Positions 1-10,895 are shown, counted from the stretch's first letter. The stretch is 64,000 nucleotides of DNA from Adiantum capillus-veneris (GCA_014529385.2 CM043949.1:109703977-109767976), one strand, 5' to 3'. Program-made: numbers and translations. Notes: generated by a model from the letters alone, not told the origin.

Positions 1-32
1 CTCCTTCGCTTGTTTCATCGTCTTCACAGTGT

Positions 33-623
33 ATGGGTAGGAGGAAACGCTCAGACAAGATGCAGGAGTCTCTTGAGGAAACCCAAGCCATAGTTACTGC
101 TACAAAGGCAAGTCTTCCCATCATTCTGTACAGTAAGATTCAGCGCTATGTATTCACCGACCAAGCAATGGCTTTGCTGCAACTATGGGATCTCCGAGTT
201 GTTCTGCAAGCCACAAGAATCGCTTTCAACGCAGACATCATAAAGCAGGTTCTTGATTCTTTCGACGCTGAAGATGGCAGTGCCATGGTGAATGGTAAAA
301 AGGTGTCGGTTACACTAGAGGCCATAGCTTTTGCATTCCAGATGCCCAATGAGCCCAAACCATCTGTGGCAACCCCACAACAGATAAGTATAGTCCTGAA
401 GGAGGATAAAGCGGCTAAGCGTAAGCGCAAGGCCAGTGGTCAAGGTATTCCAGTAGCAGGACTGGAAGCTTCTACTGCTTACAGGTTTGTGGCTGAAGCA
501 GTAAGCCTTAAAAATAATCCAACGTATGTATCTGAGAAAGTCTTTGCTATGCTGTTGGCCAAGACATTGGATTCAAAGGTTTCTATTAACCTTTGTCAAA
601 TCCTGCCACACAATGTGCTCTAG
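33..623 (+). pseudogene. N-terminal part of element-1 ORF, plant-transposon-protein-like
   Basis: This 196-codon reading starts MGRRKRSDK. Residues about 65-110 run from FNADIIKQVLDSF to a VNGKKVSVT-like strand and AIAFAFQMPNEP. That layout resembles the domain often annotated 'putative plant transposon protein', found in extra ORFs of plant Ty3 elements (pattern 'FY.N...V.GK.I..S...I...LGIP'). This is resemblance from memory, not a search. The reading ends at a tandem TAG TAA (621-626), after which the same frame stays open and continues into the next segment. It is therefore probably one broken long gene rather than a separate short one. It has no relation to a host gene that I can see. Confidence 0.45.
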
Positions 624-680
624 TAAACTACCAAGTTAAAATCCCAGAATGTTTTTAAAGCTTGGTATGTTTGGCAATTT

Positions 681-2057
681 TTGTATTGGGCCACTATCTC
701 AGATGCTCATGAACAGGTAAAAAAGGCTTGGAGTGAGAAGCCAGTTTCAGAACCCAAGAATATTGATTTGTCCTCAGATAACGAAGAAACAGATAGTCAG
801 ACCACCCCAACTGATATGAAAAGGAAAGCCACTGAAGAACAGGCTGGCAGTTCGAAGAAGCCAAAGACTACACTGACGAAGAGCAGTGCGTTTCTGAAGC
901 AGATAGAGAGCCAGGTCAAGATTGTGAAAACTAAAAAGGCTATAGTGAGCCAAACTGAGAAGGAACTTGCTCAGAATAGTTTGCTTAACCAGTCAGTAGG
1001 ACATAGTGCAGTCGCTACTGGTTCTGGCAAAGATCAAGCAAAGGCAGCAATTTCTGAGAAGGTAGCAGAGCAGTCGGCGGAGGACAAAGGCAAAGGCCAA
1101 GTGGACAAAGGCAAAGTTCCAGCTTCTTCAACTTTACTAGGTGGTGTCTCTATTCCAAATAATGAACAAACTTTGCACCTGGTAAAGAAGGACAGGTTGC
1201 AGCAGATGCAGACCCATCCACTGAAAGGGCGTCTTCTCCTACATCAAGCTAACTATGCAGCCTTACATTATATGGCTCCAATGACAATATATGAGCCTAC
1301 TGATTTTGACCCAGCTACAATAAAGGACGGATGTTCAATCCTCATTCAGTCTTCTTGGAATACTATTGTCAACTGTATGGGACAAATGATGGATGCTGCA
1401 GGGTCAGAAGATGAATTGAAAAAGGCTAAAGCTGATTTGAAGGAAGCTGAAGACCAGATTCAGAAGCTCAAGATAGCACGAGATGAGCAGAATATGCAAC
1501 ATAAGGTACTTGAAGCTCATTCAGAAAGGATTATTGAGCTATTAAACAAGAAGCTAGCTAAGGCGGAATCTGAGATGCTGGTCATCAAGGGACAAAGGAA
1601 TGAAGCGGTGAGAGTTGCAAAACGAGCTGAAACAATGTTGAAAATGAAGAGAGTTGAATTAAACTCCTTGTTTATTCGCCATACAGCTCTGAAGGCGTCC
1701 CTCACTGATAGATACATTTATAATAGCCTTTCTGAAATTTTAAATCCAGCAGGCAACGCCGTCTTTGATCTGGAAAATTTGAAGTCTTTGATGGAAAGTA
1801 TGCAGAGTGATTTGCAGGACAAAGTGGCTGAGTATAATAATGCTCTGATGAATCAAGCAATACTGGATTATATTGAGCAGCAGAATTTCGTGGATGAAGC
1901 AGAAGAAGACAAGGACGAAGGAGCTGATAAGGAGGAGGATGACCAAGAAGAAGGGCATACAAATGATGATGATGATGCCCCACCGCCATCTCCACCTCCA
2001 GGACCTGGTACTCATGGTACATGGCCAATTGAAGGAGGTCAGTCACAGCCAGACTAG
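681..2057 (+). pseudogene. Middle part of element-1 ORF: Lys-rich, coiled coil, acidic tail
   Basis: This is in the same frame as 33-623. The segment is rich in Lys, Glu and Ser, with basic KRK and KKPK clusters near residues 45-65. A long heptad-like coiled coil spans about residues 240-330 (many Leu/Ile among Lys/Glu/Ala). A strongly acidic run around residues 400-430 is followed by a Pro-rich stretch (PPPSPPPGPG). No catalytic motif is seen. It ends at a TAG at 2055-2057; near 2085-2092, at a short A run, the coding frame shifts by one. Coiled coils are common in gag-like proteins and extra ORFs of plant LTR elements, but I do not recognise the family. Confidence 0.4.
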
Positions 2058-2091
2058 CCAGGCCAGAATGAGGGCCACCAGGAAGGACAAA

Positions 2092-3549
2092 AGTGAAGGG
2101 CAGAAGTCGGGCGGTCAGCACTCTGAAGAATAGCAGCCCAGTCACACTGAGAATCAGCCAGCTAATCAGTCCCAGTTCAGTAGGGAGGCTAAAGGGAAAA
2201 GCAAAGTGCAGGATGAGGGACCAGCTGCTGCTGATCATTAGCATTCCGTACAGCTTATTACCCTGAACAGGCAATTGAGACATCAGCAAGCTTCCATAAC
2301 CAGACAATATCTGGAGGATGATGATCTCTTGTCAGATCTGGAACGGTTTTAGAGGCTGTACGTCGGGGCCAGGGAAATGGTGGAGCATTGGAAATCAACA
2401 GCTTTTCATGATCAAGAAACTTGCCATTTACCTGCGCATCCCAGCACAATCCGGCTGCTGGAAAGAGTTCTTGAATGGATAATCATTGCTGAAGAGAGAG
2501 TGACCAACCCACACTTGCAAAGACAATGTACTGCAGATTGTCGCTCTCTTGCCCTTGAATTAGAACTTCTACTGGAAAACAAACCAACTTACAAATGTAT
2601 GAAGGAGGTTAAGGAACAGTCAAAGGAGGTTTTGGTGCAGATGCAAATTGCCAAAGGAGTCTTGGATCAGAGAGTAAGGGCCATTCTTGAGGATCAGATA
2701 GCCACTAGTAAAGGATCTCAGACTAGAATGTCAGTCGGAGCATAGGCAACTGCTCTCTGCAAATTGTTCTAGCTAGTGAGAATCACCAAAAAGATGATGC
2801 AGCAAGAGAACTAGGCTGTTCTCAAATTTTTAGAATTAGTGCCTGATTCTCCACTTCTCTCGTATGCCTTTCCAGCAAGAGAGACGGAGCTGCCAAGATT
2901 CTTTCCAGCACTTTATCCTCAACATCCAGAACCAGTTGATCGCCGCACATACTTCAAGATTATTGATGAGCTCCAGGATTGGTATGAGCGATCGACTGTG
3001 GAATGGAAAACTTGGCAAACGCTATTCAATGATGCTCTCCAACTCAATAATATTCATGCACTGAAAGAGGAGATGCATAGGATCCGGATGTGTATGGGTC
3101 AGTGGAAGATTCAGATCAGGGGCCTAACCAAGATCACTAATCAGCTGCTGCAACTTACTATAGAATCTTCTAAATTGCTTGAAAAGGATATTGCAGCTAA
3201 GGCGGGCCTGGCACCACAGTATAGGGAGATGGCTGAGATTCTTTTCGAAGCTTGGGTCAAAACTAAACAGCCTCTTCCAGAAGGATGGATCCATACTGCT
3301 TCGCATTGTCATAAGCTGGCCAGAACTAGGATCACCAAAGGCTGGCGCACACTCTATGATCCTGACACCAAAACCTATCATTCCCTCACACCTTATGAAG
3401 TAGAGATGACCACAAAAAGGTGGGATCAGCTTGAACAGGAGGCCATTTATCGACTGATTCAGAAGGAGAATGCTGGTACTGGGACTTCTCAGACGCCATC
3501 CAGGTCAAAGGGAAAACGAAAGATGGCTCAATGGAAGGATACTGGGTAG
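2092..3549 (+). pseudogene. C-terminal part of element-1 ORF, interrupted by TAG codons
   Basis: A single frame stays open from about 2092 to 3549 except for TAG triplets at 2131, 2239, 2350, 2743, 2770 and 2812. The longest clean pieces are 2377-2745 and 2839-3549. The latter encodes a Trp/Arg/Glu-rich helical protein (WYERSTVEWKTWQ near its residues 48-60, GWRTLYDPDTKTYHSLTPYE near residues 168-187) ending in a basic tail (SRSKGKRK). No domain is recognised. Absence of TAA or TGA in this stretch is unusual and is treated as a finding. It is most likely a dead transposon-borne gene. Confidence 0.45.
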
Positions 3550-3585
3550 TTCCATCTCAGAATTCAGTGGCTTTTCTTCCTCAGC

Positions 3586-3696
3586 TGGAAGGTTGATATC
3601 AGTTTGTGTAGACAATGAGAGCTCTACCTTGGCCTTTTCAACTGCCTCTTGCAATCTTTGTATGGCCACTCTGTCATCGGTCAAGTCCAATCCCCA
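3586..3696 (-). pseudogene. Captured HSP70 (DnaK-type) gene fragment, antisense in element 1
   Basis: Read on the minus strand, this stretch gives about 36 residues with the order [12 protein letters not shown], then [12 protein letters not shown], then Q-T-D-I-N-L-P. This is the highly conserved HSP70 ATPase-domain segment 'DL..D..A.QRL.EAAEKAK.ELS...QT.INLP', most like the organellar/bacterial DnaK type. Similarity stops after INLP, where the next residue should begin an FI(T/A) strand, and also stops just upstream. It lies between the end of the element ORF and its polypurine tract, in opposite orientation. It therefore looks like a short host-gene fragment picked up by the retroelement, and it cannot encode a chaperone. 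Confidence 0.75.
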
Positions 3697-3787
3697 ACAT
3701 CAGAACCAGACGGTGGATTTTTCAGTCTCAAATCAAAATCAGACAGGGGAATTTTTCAGAAATTTTGGAATCTTGCCAAAATTCAAG

Positions 3788-3801
3788 AAAGGAGGGAAGG
3801 A
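3788..3801 (+). other. Polypurine tract of element 1
   Basis: A purine-only run (AAAGGAGGGAAGGA) lies immediately upstream of an LTR that begins TGTAGA. This is the expected plus-strand priming site. Confidence 0.7.
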
Positions 3802-4230
3802 TGTAGATGCCTGAGACAGTTTCACTAAGTGGGAACGTTCTCTTATGAGACGGGCAATGAATTAGTTAGTAATTACTACGGTAATTACTATGGTAAACCC
3901 AAGGTGTATAAATAGGGGCCGTTACTTTGTAATCAGATTAGCATTTGGTTGGCATTTGGGTTAGCATTTCAGCGGCATTTGTACTTGAGTTGTCAATCAT
4001 TAGCAGTTGTTGTCGCTGTACTCTCTCTGTAAATCATATCATACTCACTGTAATCTTTTATCTGTAGTTCCAATCACGGCAGATATTCCAGTCACACTTA
4101 CTCTGTATCCAGTACTCTGAATCTGAATCTGAATATTATTCTCAGTACATAGTCTGATTCTTATTCTAGTATCCAAATTCCAGCCCAGTTTCTGATTTCT
4201 GTCCAGTCTACTGTCTGAAATCTTCTAACA
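3802..4230 (+). repeat. 3' LTR of element 1
   Basis: It begins TGTAGA after the polypurine tract and ends TCTAACA, giving near-matching inverted ends. A TATA box (TATAAATAGG) lies at about 3907-3916, followed by a leader rich in CAGT/CTGTA repeats, as expected for U3-R-U5. No second copy is present to confirm the ends. Confidence 0.65.
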
Positions 4231-4250
4231 CTAGTAGCTGAAATCTTCTA

Positions 4251-4511
4251 ATGCTGGAATTAGCTGTCTCAAGAGATCAGCTCCAATTCCAAGAACTAAT
4301 AATTGAGGACCCACCCGAGATCGAAGATCAAGAAGAGGTGCTCCAGCATGAATCTCGACATGAAGACAAGGTACTAAGACATGGTAAGATTAGCCAATGG
4401 TATCTTATTAATTTTAAAAACTATCCATTTGAAGATGCTAGATGGATGCAAGGAACACAACTTAAGGATAGTATGAACCTTGTCAACGCTTACAATGCTA
4501 CACTAGAGTAA
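4251..4511 (+). pseudogene. Chromodomain end of a Ty3 chromovirus integrase
   Basis: This 86-codon remnant contains a chromodomain-like end: residues about 38-65 read HEDKVLRHGKISQWYLINFK and then NYPFEDARWMQ, followed by a QLKDS...AYN tail. Plant chromovirus integrases end the same way (RHGK...YLVKWK.YP.EDATWE). The aromatic cage is partly changed (F for W in 'INFKNYP'). The upstream part of pol is missing because element 1 sits directly to its left. A short non-coding stretch and an LTR follow. Chromodomains of these elements direct integration to particular chromatin; this copy is dead. Confidence 0.75.
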
Positions 4512-4867
4512 GCAAATATAAATGTTTTTTTAATGAACAATGTTTTTGTTTTATAAGACTAGTTCTCTTTCTATTGTGCACAAATTTAAGTAGTATGCAC
4601 GGTTAGAATCATGTTTGTGATGACGACGTCTCCCAAACACCAAGTAGAATTTGTCACTCTACTTTGGGAGTATGATATGGACTAAAGAGCAGATATGTTT
4701 GCGGTACATAAGTCTCCCAAGCACCAAATGGACTAGTCATCCATTTTGGAATGATATCGTAGGGTAGAAAGGGATCCTCTACCCGCTAAGAAACTTAGAC
4801 TAATGACTAAGGATTTATCTTCTCTACCTCATAGTCGAGGACGACTATGGTTTCAAGAGCGAGGTAA
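4512..4867 (+). other. Chromovirus non-coding stretch up to its polypurine tract
   Basis: No reading frame is seen. Two related sub-repeats (CTCCCAAACACCAAGT... and CTCCCAAGCACCAAATG...) occur at about 4629 and 4713. A decayed polypurine tract (CAAGAGCGAGGTAA) ends at 4867, directly before the LTR start. Confidence 0.5.
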
Positions 4868-6300
4868 TGTCATAAAATCTAATATCTAACTGTCCCAAAT
4901 GATTTTCTCATATTGAACTGATCATTTAATGTGGGAAATGAATGGGAACAAGAGTTAGAAGATAGATATGTGCTTTTAGATCTATCTCGGCACGGGACCA
5001 AAAGGGAGAGAAGGCTATCTCTGATTACGAGTGCAAAAGGGAGACGGTCTACCAAAGAGAAATGAGCAGGTAATGGAGATTAAAAGACCTTAGGGTTAGC
5101 TTCATTAAAAACCTCCAAAGGTAAGTGTTAAAAGCCCTTAGACCTAGAACCTTTAGATACTTTAGACCTTAGGCAAGGTAGGCATGTGCTTGAGGTGACT
5201 AAGGTGCTTGTTGTGCTTCATGACTAAGGTGTTTGAGGTGCTTGAAGTAAAAAAGGTGCCTACAAAGGAGGGGCCGAGCCCAATAAGTAGGGGAGGAGAG
5301 AGAACACACATGAACCCTCTCGAATGCCATCCCTTCCACAAGAGGCATATAAGACATATGCCAAGCCCCTAGCAAGGTTGCCCTCATAATGTGCCTAAAG
5401 CCTATTGGATGACCTTTAGAGAGGTTTGATGAGAATTTAGATTAATTAAATAATTATCCAAACATTATTCAAGCCCTCTCTCTCAAAGAAGAAAGGAGGA
5501 CACTTGTCCAAATGCTGCTAGTTATGACCAAGACCATTGATTGGCTAAGCTTGGCTAGGGCCAATGAGGTGCAAGCATGAATTAGAAGGAGGGGTCGACC
5601 AAGGCTTGCTTTTTGCATTCTCTCCCACACACACACTCACACACATTCTCTCATTGTGTTGAGCAAGAACTCCATCTCCTTCTCCAAGCTCGAGAAATAG
5701 AGAGCCTACACCAACACCTCTTGGCTATGAAATTCAAATCCAACCAAGAGTCAAGCTTCAATGGCATGCTCATCTCCTTTACCATCTATATTACAATGCT
5801 AAGTTAAGCTCTAAGAGTAATCTATGGTGAGGAAAGTACTTCTTTCTCGTATGTTACTTCTTCTTCCTCTTCCCTTCCCTCACTCCGTGCTAGCTCTCTC
5901 CACCTTTGAAGGTGTTTGAGGTCTTGGGATTGAGGGCGGGGACAAGCTAATGTTTTTGCAAGGTAGTTACGGGCATAAATTTGGTGTATGAAGTTTACCA
6001 TCTTCATTGCATCAACAAGGTCTCAAGGAACACGAAGCATGTATTGTACCAAGTCTCTCTTCATGGGAGAATCTATAATACAAAAGCCTTTTGGAGGGGG
6101 GACCGGCTCCAAGTAAATCCGGTTCTCAATTGTTGTCAATTTCTCTAATTCTCTCTCTTTTACAAGTTTTGTTCATGCCAAGCTAACTAGGTATAGTGTT
6201 CATTTCGCTATCTTTAATCAAGTGCTCTCCTTATGCTCTTTAAGAATTCTCTTAAGGAAATGCTCATTATTGTTACTTTAGTTCCGCTACAATCAATGTT
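4868..6300 (+). repeat. 3' LTR of the chromovirus (right end uncertain)
   Basis: Starts TGTCATAAAATC right after the decayed polypurine tract. The following 1.4 kb has no coding potential and includes a (CA)-rich leader region at about 5628-5650 that would suit R/U5. I cannot fix the right end because no partner LTR is present; 6300 is an estimate. Confidence 0.4.
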
Positions 6301-6535
6301 TTAGCCATATTCTGTTACATTTTTCAAGTTGGCTGTCTGCATTGAGATATCGACCTAATGAGCAACTTGAGCTTGGGATGTTGTCCCTTCTCTTGTCAAG
6401 TCCCGTGCTCAACCTCCAAACCAAAGTTAAGCCATTGTACAACTACTCCCTCCACATGAGGTGTTGGAGTCGATTCATGTCGTTTTCTTAATATTTTAGA
6501 AAAGATGTTCATCTTTATTCCCTAAAGGGAGGAAG

Positions 6536-6960
6536 TGTGGCGTGTGGCAGATAGGCCTCGGTGCGAACACCCTTATAATCGCTTGCTCTTTATATAAATA
6601 GGTGCCTGATTAGGAGGAGGGGCACAGTCAAAGCGTCCCTATATGCACTTGAAAAAGAGCTGCTGTAGCGAAGTGGTCCGGCGTGGCAGAGAAATTCTAT
6701 CCATGGTGTTTCCACTGCTTTGCAACGCAAAAGTAGAATCACAGATGTAGTTTGTCGCTATGGCTCTAATAATTTCTCTTGGGAATCTCCCAGAGAATTT
6801 TACCTCACAAAGGACCTGTGCTCTTAGGTTGCGTGTACGCAAGACGACAACGTCCATGGCTCAAGGGCTCTGGCCCCTGGGCCCTCACTTCCCCTTAGCA
6901 CTATCGAACACGGGGTATTAAATGAAGCCCCTATGGGACCATGGTGAGGAACTCCGAGCG
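6536..6960 (+). repeat. Start of another 3' LTR (right end unknown)
   Basis: A purine tract (AAAGGGAGGAAG, 6524-6535) is followed by TGTGGCGTGTGG, and a TATA box (TTTATATAAATAGG) lies at 6589-6602. This is the usual layout of polypurine tract and U3. No coding sequence of the parent element is recognised to the left. Confidence 0.4.
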
Positions 6961-8416
6961 GGAGTCATGAGAAACGCAACATCGTCAGAATTTTAGAAGT
7001 AAACAAGGACAAAATTAGTAAACTAGGACAAGGGAGAGTGGGTGCTCAAGTTTATTTATAAAACTTATGTTTGCCATTGAAATTACATGATGTGTGTGGG
7101 TGACTTGGTTAGGCCATGATCCCCACAAAGCAGAGGTTCCAGGTTCAAGAAGCTTGGCTATAAACAAGGGTGTATTTTTTTTTGACCGTCCATCTGCCTC
7201 GAGATTCCCATGGGGATCCAACACCTTCAATCCCACCACTCACACCGCGTGTTAGATAGTGCTGATTCACGTGCGTAGCCTTTCACTTTGGATAAATCTA
7301 ATCAATAGATAAGTATGATTTTGGGCTTTCTTTTCCTGGTAAAGCGACACACATATGAAGGGACAGCGAAGCAAAGGACATATTTTTACAAGTTATTTAG
7401 CAGAGTTTCGTCCTTGGTCGCCATAGCCAGACAGACACACGAAGCTTTCCTGCGTTTCCCCACATTCGAACCAGGTAGCCCTAATCCTACTAGTCCTCAT
7501 CGTTATTTCTGTGTTCGATTACGTCACACTCACACACACACACACACACACCACACACATACTTGCTTACCTACCGTGGTCCTGGTTTGTGTCTATTTAT
7601 GTGAGAAGAGAGAGAGCTTTGCATGGGAACTCTTTCTCGTGTGTGTGAATTTTGAACTAATTCTTGCTAACTGTGCGAGCTTGTTTTTGCATGTGCTTGT
7701 TTCTGCTTAAACACCTATCCATTCTGTACGTAGGCTTAAATACTTAATAATGTGCACACACTTGGACAGATCGATGGGTACAAGTCCATGTTAAGGCTGA
7801 ATGTACTTTAGCATGCCATGAATTTAGCAAAGTGCTTATTATGTTGGTTGAGGTCTAACTGAGATTGTTTTGCTTGAGATTTATGTCTTGGTTGCCAAGT
7901 TAGGTGCTATGATTGCCTATCAAGACTATTCGAGGATTTTATTGGTAGAGCATAGCTAATGACAAGTAAGCAATGATAATGGAGCTTCAATGGTTTACAT
8001 AGTTGCAATTATCGCATCATATACATCACATTATACACATCTTTGATTACATGTTCCGGTATTGTGTATTATACGTTATGTCGGTTACATAAAGTAATTT
8101 ATTACATCTTATTTTATTCAATATTGTGTAATATGCTTTATGTTGGTTTTTTATTTTTATTTTTTACATTTTTTCTCATCCGGTATTGTGTAGCATGCTT
8201 TATGTTTTGGCTCCATATATTAATTTTTATGTAGTGTGTATGGGGTACCTACGACCTATACATTTATATAGAAATTTTTGGTCCATATATGTGTTGCATA
8301 TTTGCAATGTTGGAAAATGGGTGGGGAGAGTCATATTAACATTCTTTAGAGGCTAGCTTCAGAGGCTAAAGTTGACTAGCAGGACAATTTTGATAAATAT
8401 CTTTTGGGACATCTTA
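6961..8416. other. Unannotated AT-rich spacer with a possible SINE relic
   Basis: No gene is seen. At 7095-7145 there is a tRNA-like pair of pol III boxes: an A-box-like TGACTTGGTTAGGCC and a B-box-like GGTTCAAGAAG about 40 bases later, followed by a T run. This might be a SINE relic, at low confidence. A (CA)n tract lies at 7526-7560. Short T-rich repeats containing 'TCCGGTATTGTGTA' recur between 8050 and 8200. Confidence 0.3.
7526..7560. repeat. (CA)n microsatellite
   Basis: A CA run with one interruption (CACACCACACAC). Confidence 0.9.
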
Positions 8417-8960
8417 CTTTGGGTACGCGCTCTTCACCTTCACCCGGAAGAGTGTCAGAGATCGAGCCCTCTCACATATATAAAGGCCCTTGGCCTCTCA
8501 AAAGCAGTTCACATGAAAAGCTATAAATTCAAAAGCATCTGGTTCAAAAGCAGCCCAACGCAAAACATGGGAAATCCGTACAACGTGCCATGTCAACAGT
8601 CAGTAGCGTAAAACGCGAAAGTCTGTACAAGTTGTCACATCATCAACGCAAATCGTGAACGTCTGTACAGCTGTCACATCATCAATAATTTACGCAAAAG
8701 AGATTGTGTGTGTGTGTCTTGCTTTATTTAATCTCTTTAGGTCACTTGGGTCCCATCGAATGGGTCCCATAAGTTGGTGGGAACTCCTCTTTAAAAATAG
8801 GCGACTCGGCAAGACTTTGTAAGCTGGTAAAACTTATGCTGCTACTACTTCTTTTGCTTCTTCTTCTTTTGCTGCTTCTTCTTAGGGTTTAGGCCCCTCG
8901 GTCGAGATGTGCAGGTTGGCTTTATTCTCTAGAGGCTTGACACGTCAGCAGTTCGTGAAA
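8417..8960 (-). repeat. 3' LTR of element D (truncated)
   Basis: Matches 10370-10874 and the C LTRs, including the stretch 'GGTCCCATAAGTTGGTGGGA' near 8764. The expected TGTCAC start is altered to TTTCAC at 8955-8960. A decayed polypurine tract lies just to the right (8961-8985). Confidence 0.7.
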
Positions 8961-9959
8961 TCCCTTGTCTTGAAAGAAAGTAATCGTCCGTGTATCTGCA
9001 AAACAACTCAAGTTAGCTCAAAAATTTTCGAGGGTCATTTCGAGGGACAATCAATTTTCTCATTCCAAATTGGAGCTCTTGATATCTTGGGTCGTTTGCT
9101 TCTAGAAAAATCTCATCCAAATTCCAATAAAGAGTCTCATTCCAGATTGGAGCTCTTGATATCCTGGGTCGTTGGTTTCCCATACAAATCTCATCCAATA
9201 AGAAGTATTCAGTGTTTGGCACATCACAATGCAACACAAATGCTCACATATACATGTTACAAGACATAGAAACTTAAAGTCGCTGATAAACACTCCCCCC
9301 GCAAATAACCATCTAGGTCTGGGCCATGAGCTGTTCAACGACTCTCTCATCACTCCTCCCGCATAACCTAAAAAGATCCGAGTTGAGAGATATAGAGGCC
9401 TTTTACAGCCAAACGCCCCCCAGACCGCAACCTGCATCATCTGGGAGGTTCAAGCATACAACGTAATGCTCATGAGACATCTCGTCTACATCATTCCGAG
9501 GTTTTCAAGCATACAACGAAATGCTCCCCAGATATCCAATCTGTGTCATTTTTTTGTTCAGACAATACCAAAACAACATTTCTCACTACTCCACTCGAAA
9601 GTAATACACCAAGCATTGAAAGCAATATTAAAACTAGAGTCAAAACAATTCAAATCGGCACCAAGACAGGTTCAGAACAGATTCTATCCATTTCAAACAA
9701 ATTCCAGACAAATTCCAAATATGATCACCAAACAAGTTCTCAAACAAAATGCAGAAAATTGTCAATTTAAACTGAAAATGCATTCTTGACATCAGTCGAG
9801 CTTGAAAGTTGATAGGGCTTCTGTCTTGAAATCTGCACCAAAATTTGGGTTAGATTTCCTCCATAAATTTGTAGTTGATTGTAACATGGTCCATAAGCTC
9901 TTGAATAGTCGAAATAAGCCTCGATAGATAGTGTTTTTTGTGGCGGTGATGGTAGTCCC

Positions 9960-10190
9960 AAGACAAAGCAATCACATTGGACCTCCAAGGTTATGGCGCA
10001 TTTTAGGATACCCCACTTTGTCAGAAGCTACACTCCAAAGAAAGATGTTTGAAGGCATGTAACTTCGGACAAAATTTTTCTTGAAAGCTTGCCAAGTTTT
10101 TGGAGTGTGCGGCTTGATAGCTAGACTTCCACCACTGCATAGCAATGCTTCTGAGAAAAACAGTGGCTCGAAATTTTTTTGCGGGCACCA
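9960..10190 (-). pseudogene. gag remnant of element D
   Basis: On the minus strand the reading contains SGGS, then PKTWQAFKKNFVRSYMPSN. This matches the Ty3 gag core of element C (APRTWQDFKTVFARNYMTS) with the usual W..F...F...Y spacing. It begins only a few bases after the LTR end, so the gag N-terminus was removed by deletion. Confidence 0.65.
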
Positions 10191-10874
10191 CGTGTCAACG
10201 GAAAAGAACAAACTGAACAACTTTAAGTACTTCAAATAACAATTGAATTGAAAAAGATGCACGACACGAGACCCCAAGAGAGCACTAGCCGCAAACCTTG
10301 GCGCCCCTTTCGGTATATCTTTATAATGCTTGAACTGAGTACAATGCTGGTACTCCCGCTCTGCACCTTCACCCGGAAGAGTGCGAGAGACTGAGCCCTC
10401 TACACATATTTAAAGGCCCTTGGCGTCTCAAAAGCAGTTTACATGAAAGGCTATAAACTCAAAAGCATCTGGTCCAAAAGCAGTACAACACAAAACATGG
10501 GAAATCCGTACAGCCTACCACGTCATCAGCAAGCCGCGTAAAACAGGGAAGTCTGTACAGGCTACCACGTCGTCAACATAAATCATGGGTGTCGGTATAG
10601 TTCACACCATCAACAATTTATGCATAAGAGATTTGTGTGGGTCTTGCTTTATTTGATCTCTTTAGGTCATTTGGGCCCCATCAAATGGGGTCCCATAAGT
10701 TGGTGGGAACTCCTCTTTAAAAATAGGCCACTCGGCAACACTTTGCAAGTTGGTAAAACTTTTTGTTGCTTCTTCTTCTCTTCTGCTGCTTCTTCTTAGG
10801 GTTTAGGCCCCTTGGCCGAGATGTGTAGGTTGGCTCCATTCTTCAATGGCTTGACACTTCAGTAGTTTGTGACA
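10190..10874 (-). repeat. 5' LTR of element D
   Basis: On the minus strand it begins TGTCACAAACTACTG at 10874 and ends near a GACACGTGGTGCCC block, as in element C. It contains the family landmark ATAAAGATATACCGAAAGG around R. Confidence 0.7.
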
Positions 10875-10895
10875 CTAAGGTTGCCCCCATAAAAT

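Larger units (their letters stand above)
1..4230 (+). mobile_element. LTR retroelement 1, 3' part (internal region plus 3' LTR)
   Basis: The window opens inside this element. A decayed coding region (33-3549) is followed by a short non-coding stretch, a polypurine tract ending at 3801, and an LTR at 3802-4230. Its 5' LTR must lie left of the window. Sequence immediately right of the LTR is chromovirus integrase coding sequence, so the element inserted into an older Ty3 chromovirus. No reverse transcriptase or integrase motif is visible in this part, so the visible portion looks non-autonomous; a pol region cannot be excluded further left, although the usual order gag-pol-LTR makes that unlikely. 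Confidence 0.75.
8417..10874 (-). mobile_element. Element D: internally deleted member of the element-C LTR family
   Basis: Two LTR copies (8417-8960 and 10190-10874) flank about 1.2 kb, all in minus orientation. The LTRs and internal DNA match element C (35954-39968) segment by segment: the polypurine-tract flank, the 'GGCCCGGACC' repeats and a gag remnant at 9960-10190. Most of gag and all of protease are missing. The left LTR also lacks its R-U5 end, since homology to the right copy stops near 8417. A 78-bp tandem duplication (9058-9135 and 9136-9200) is specific to this copy. The element is dead and non-autonomous. Confidence 0.75.

Noticed and set aside
1702-2307. Minus-strand open reading of 201 codons overlapping the element-1 ORF
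   Set aside because: His-run and hydrophobic composition mirror the acidic GAT-repeat tail of the plus-strand ORF; it is a shadow reading.
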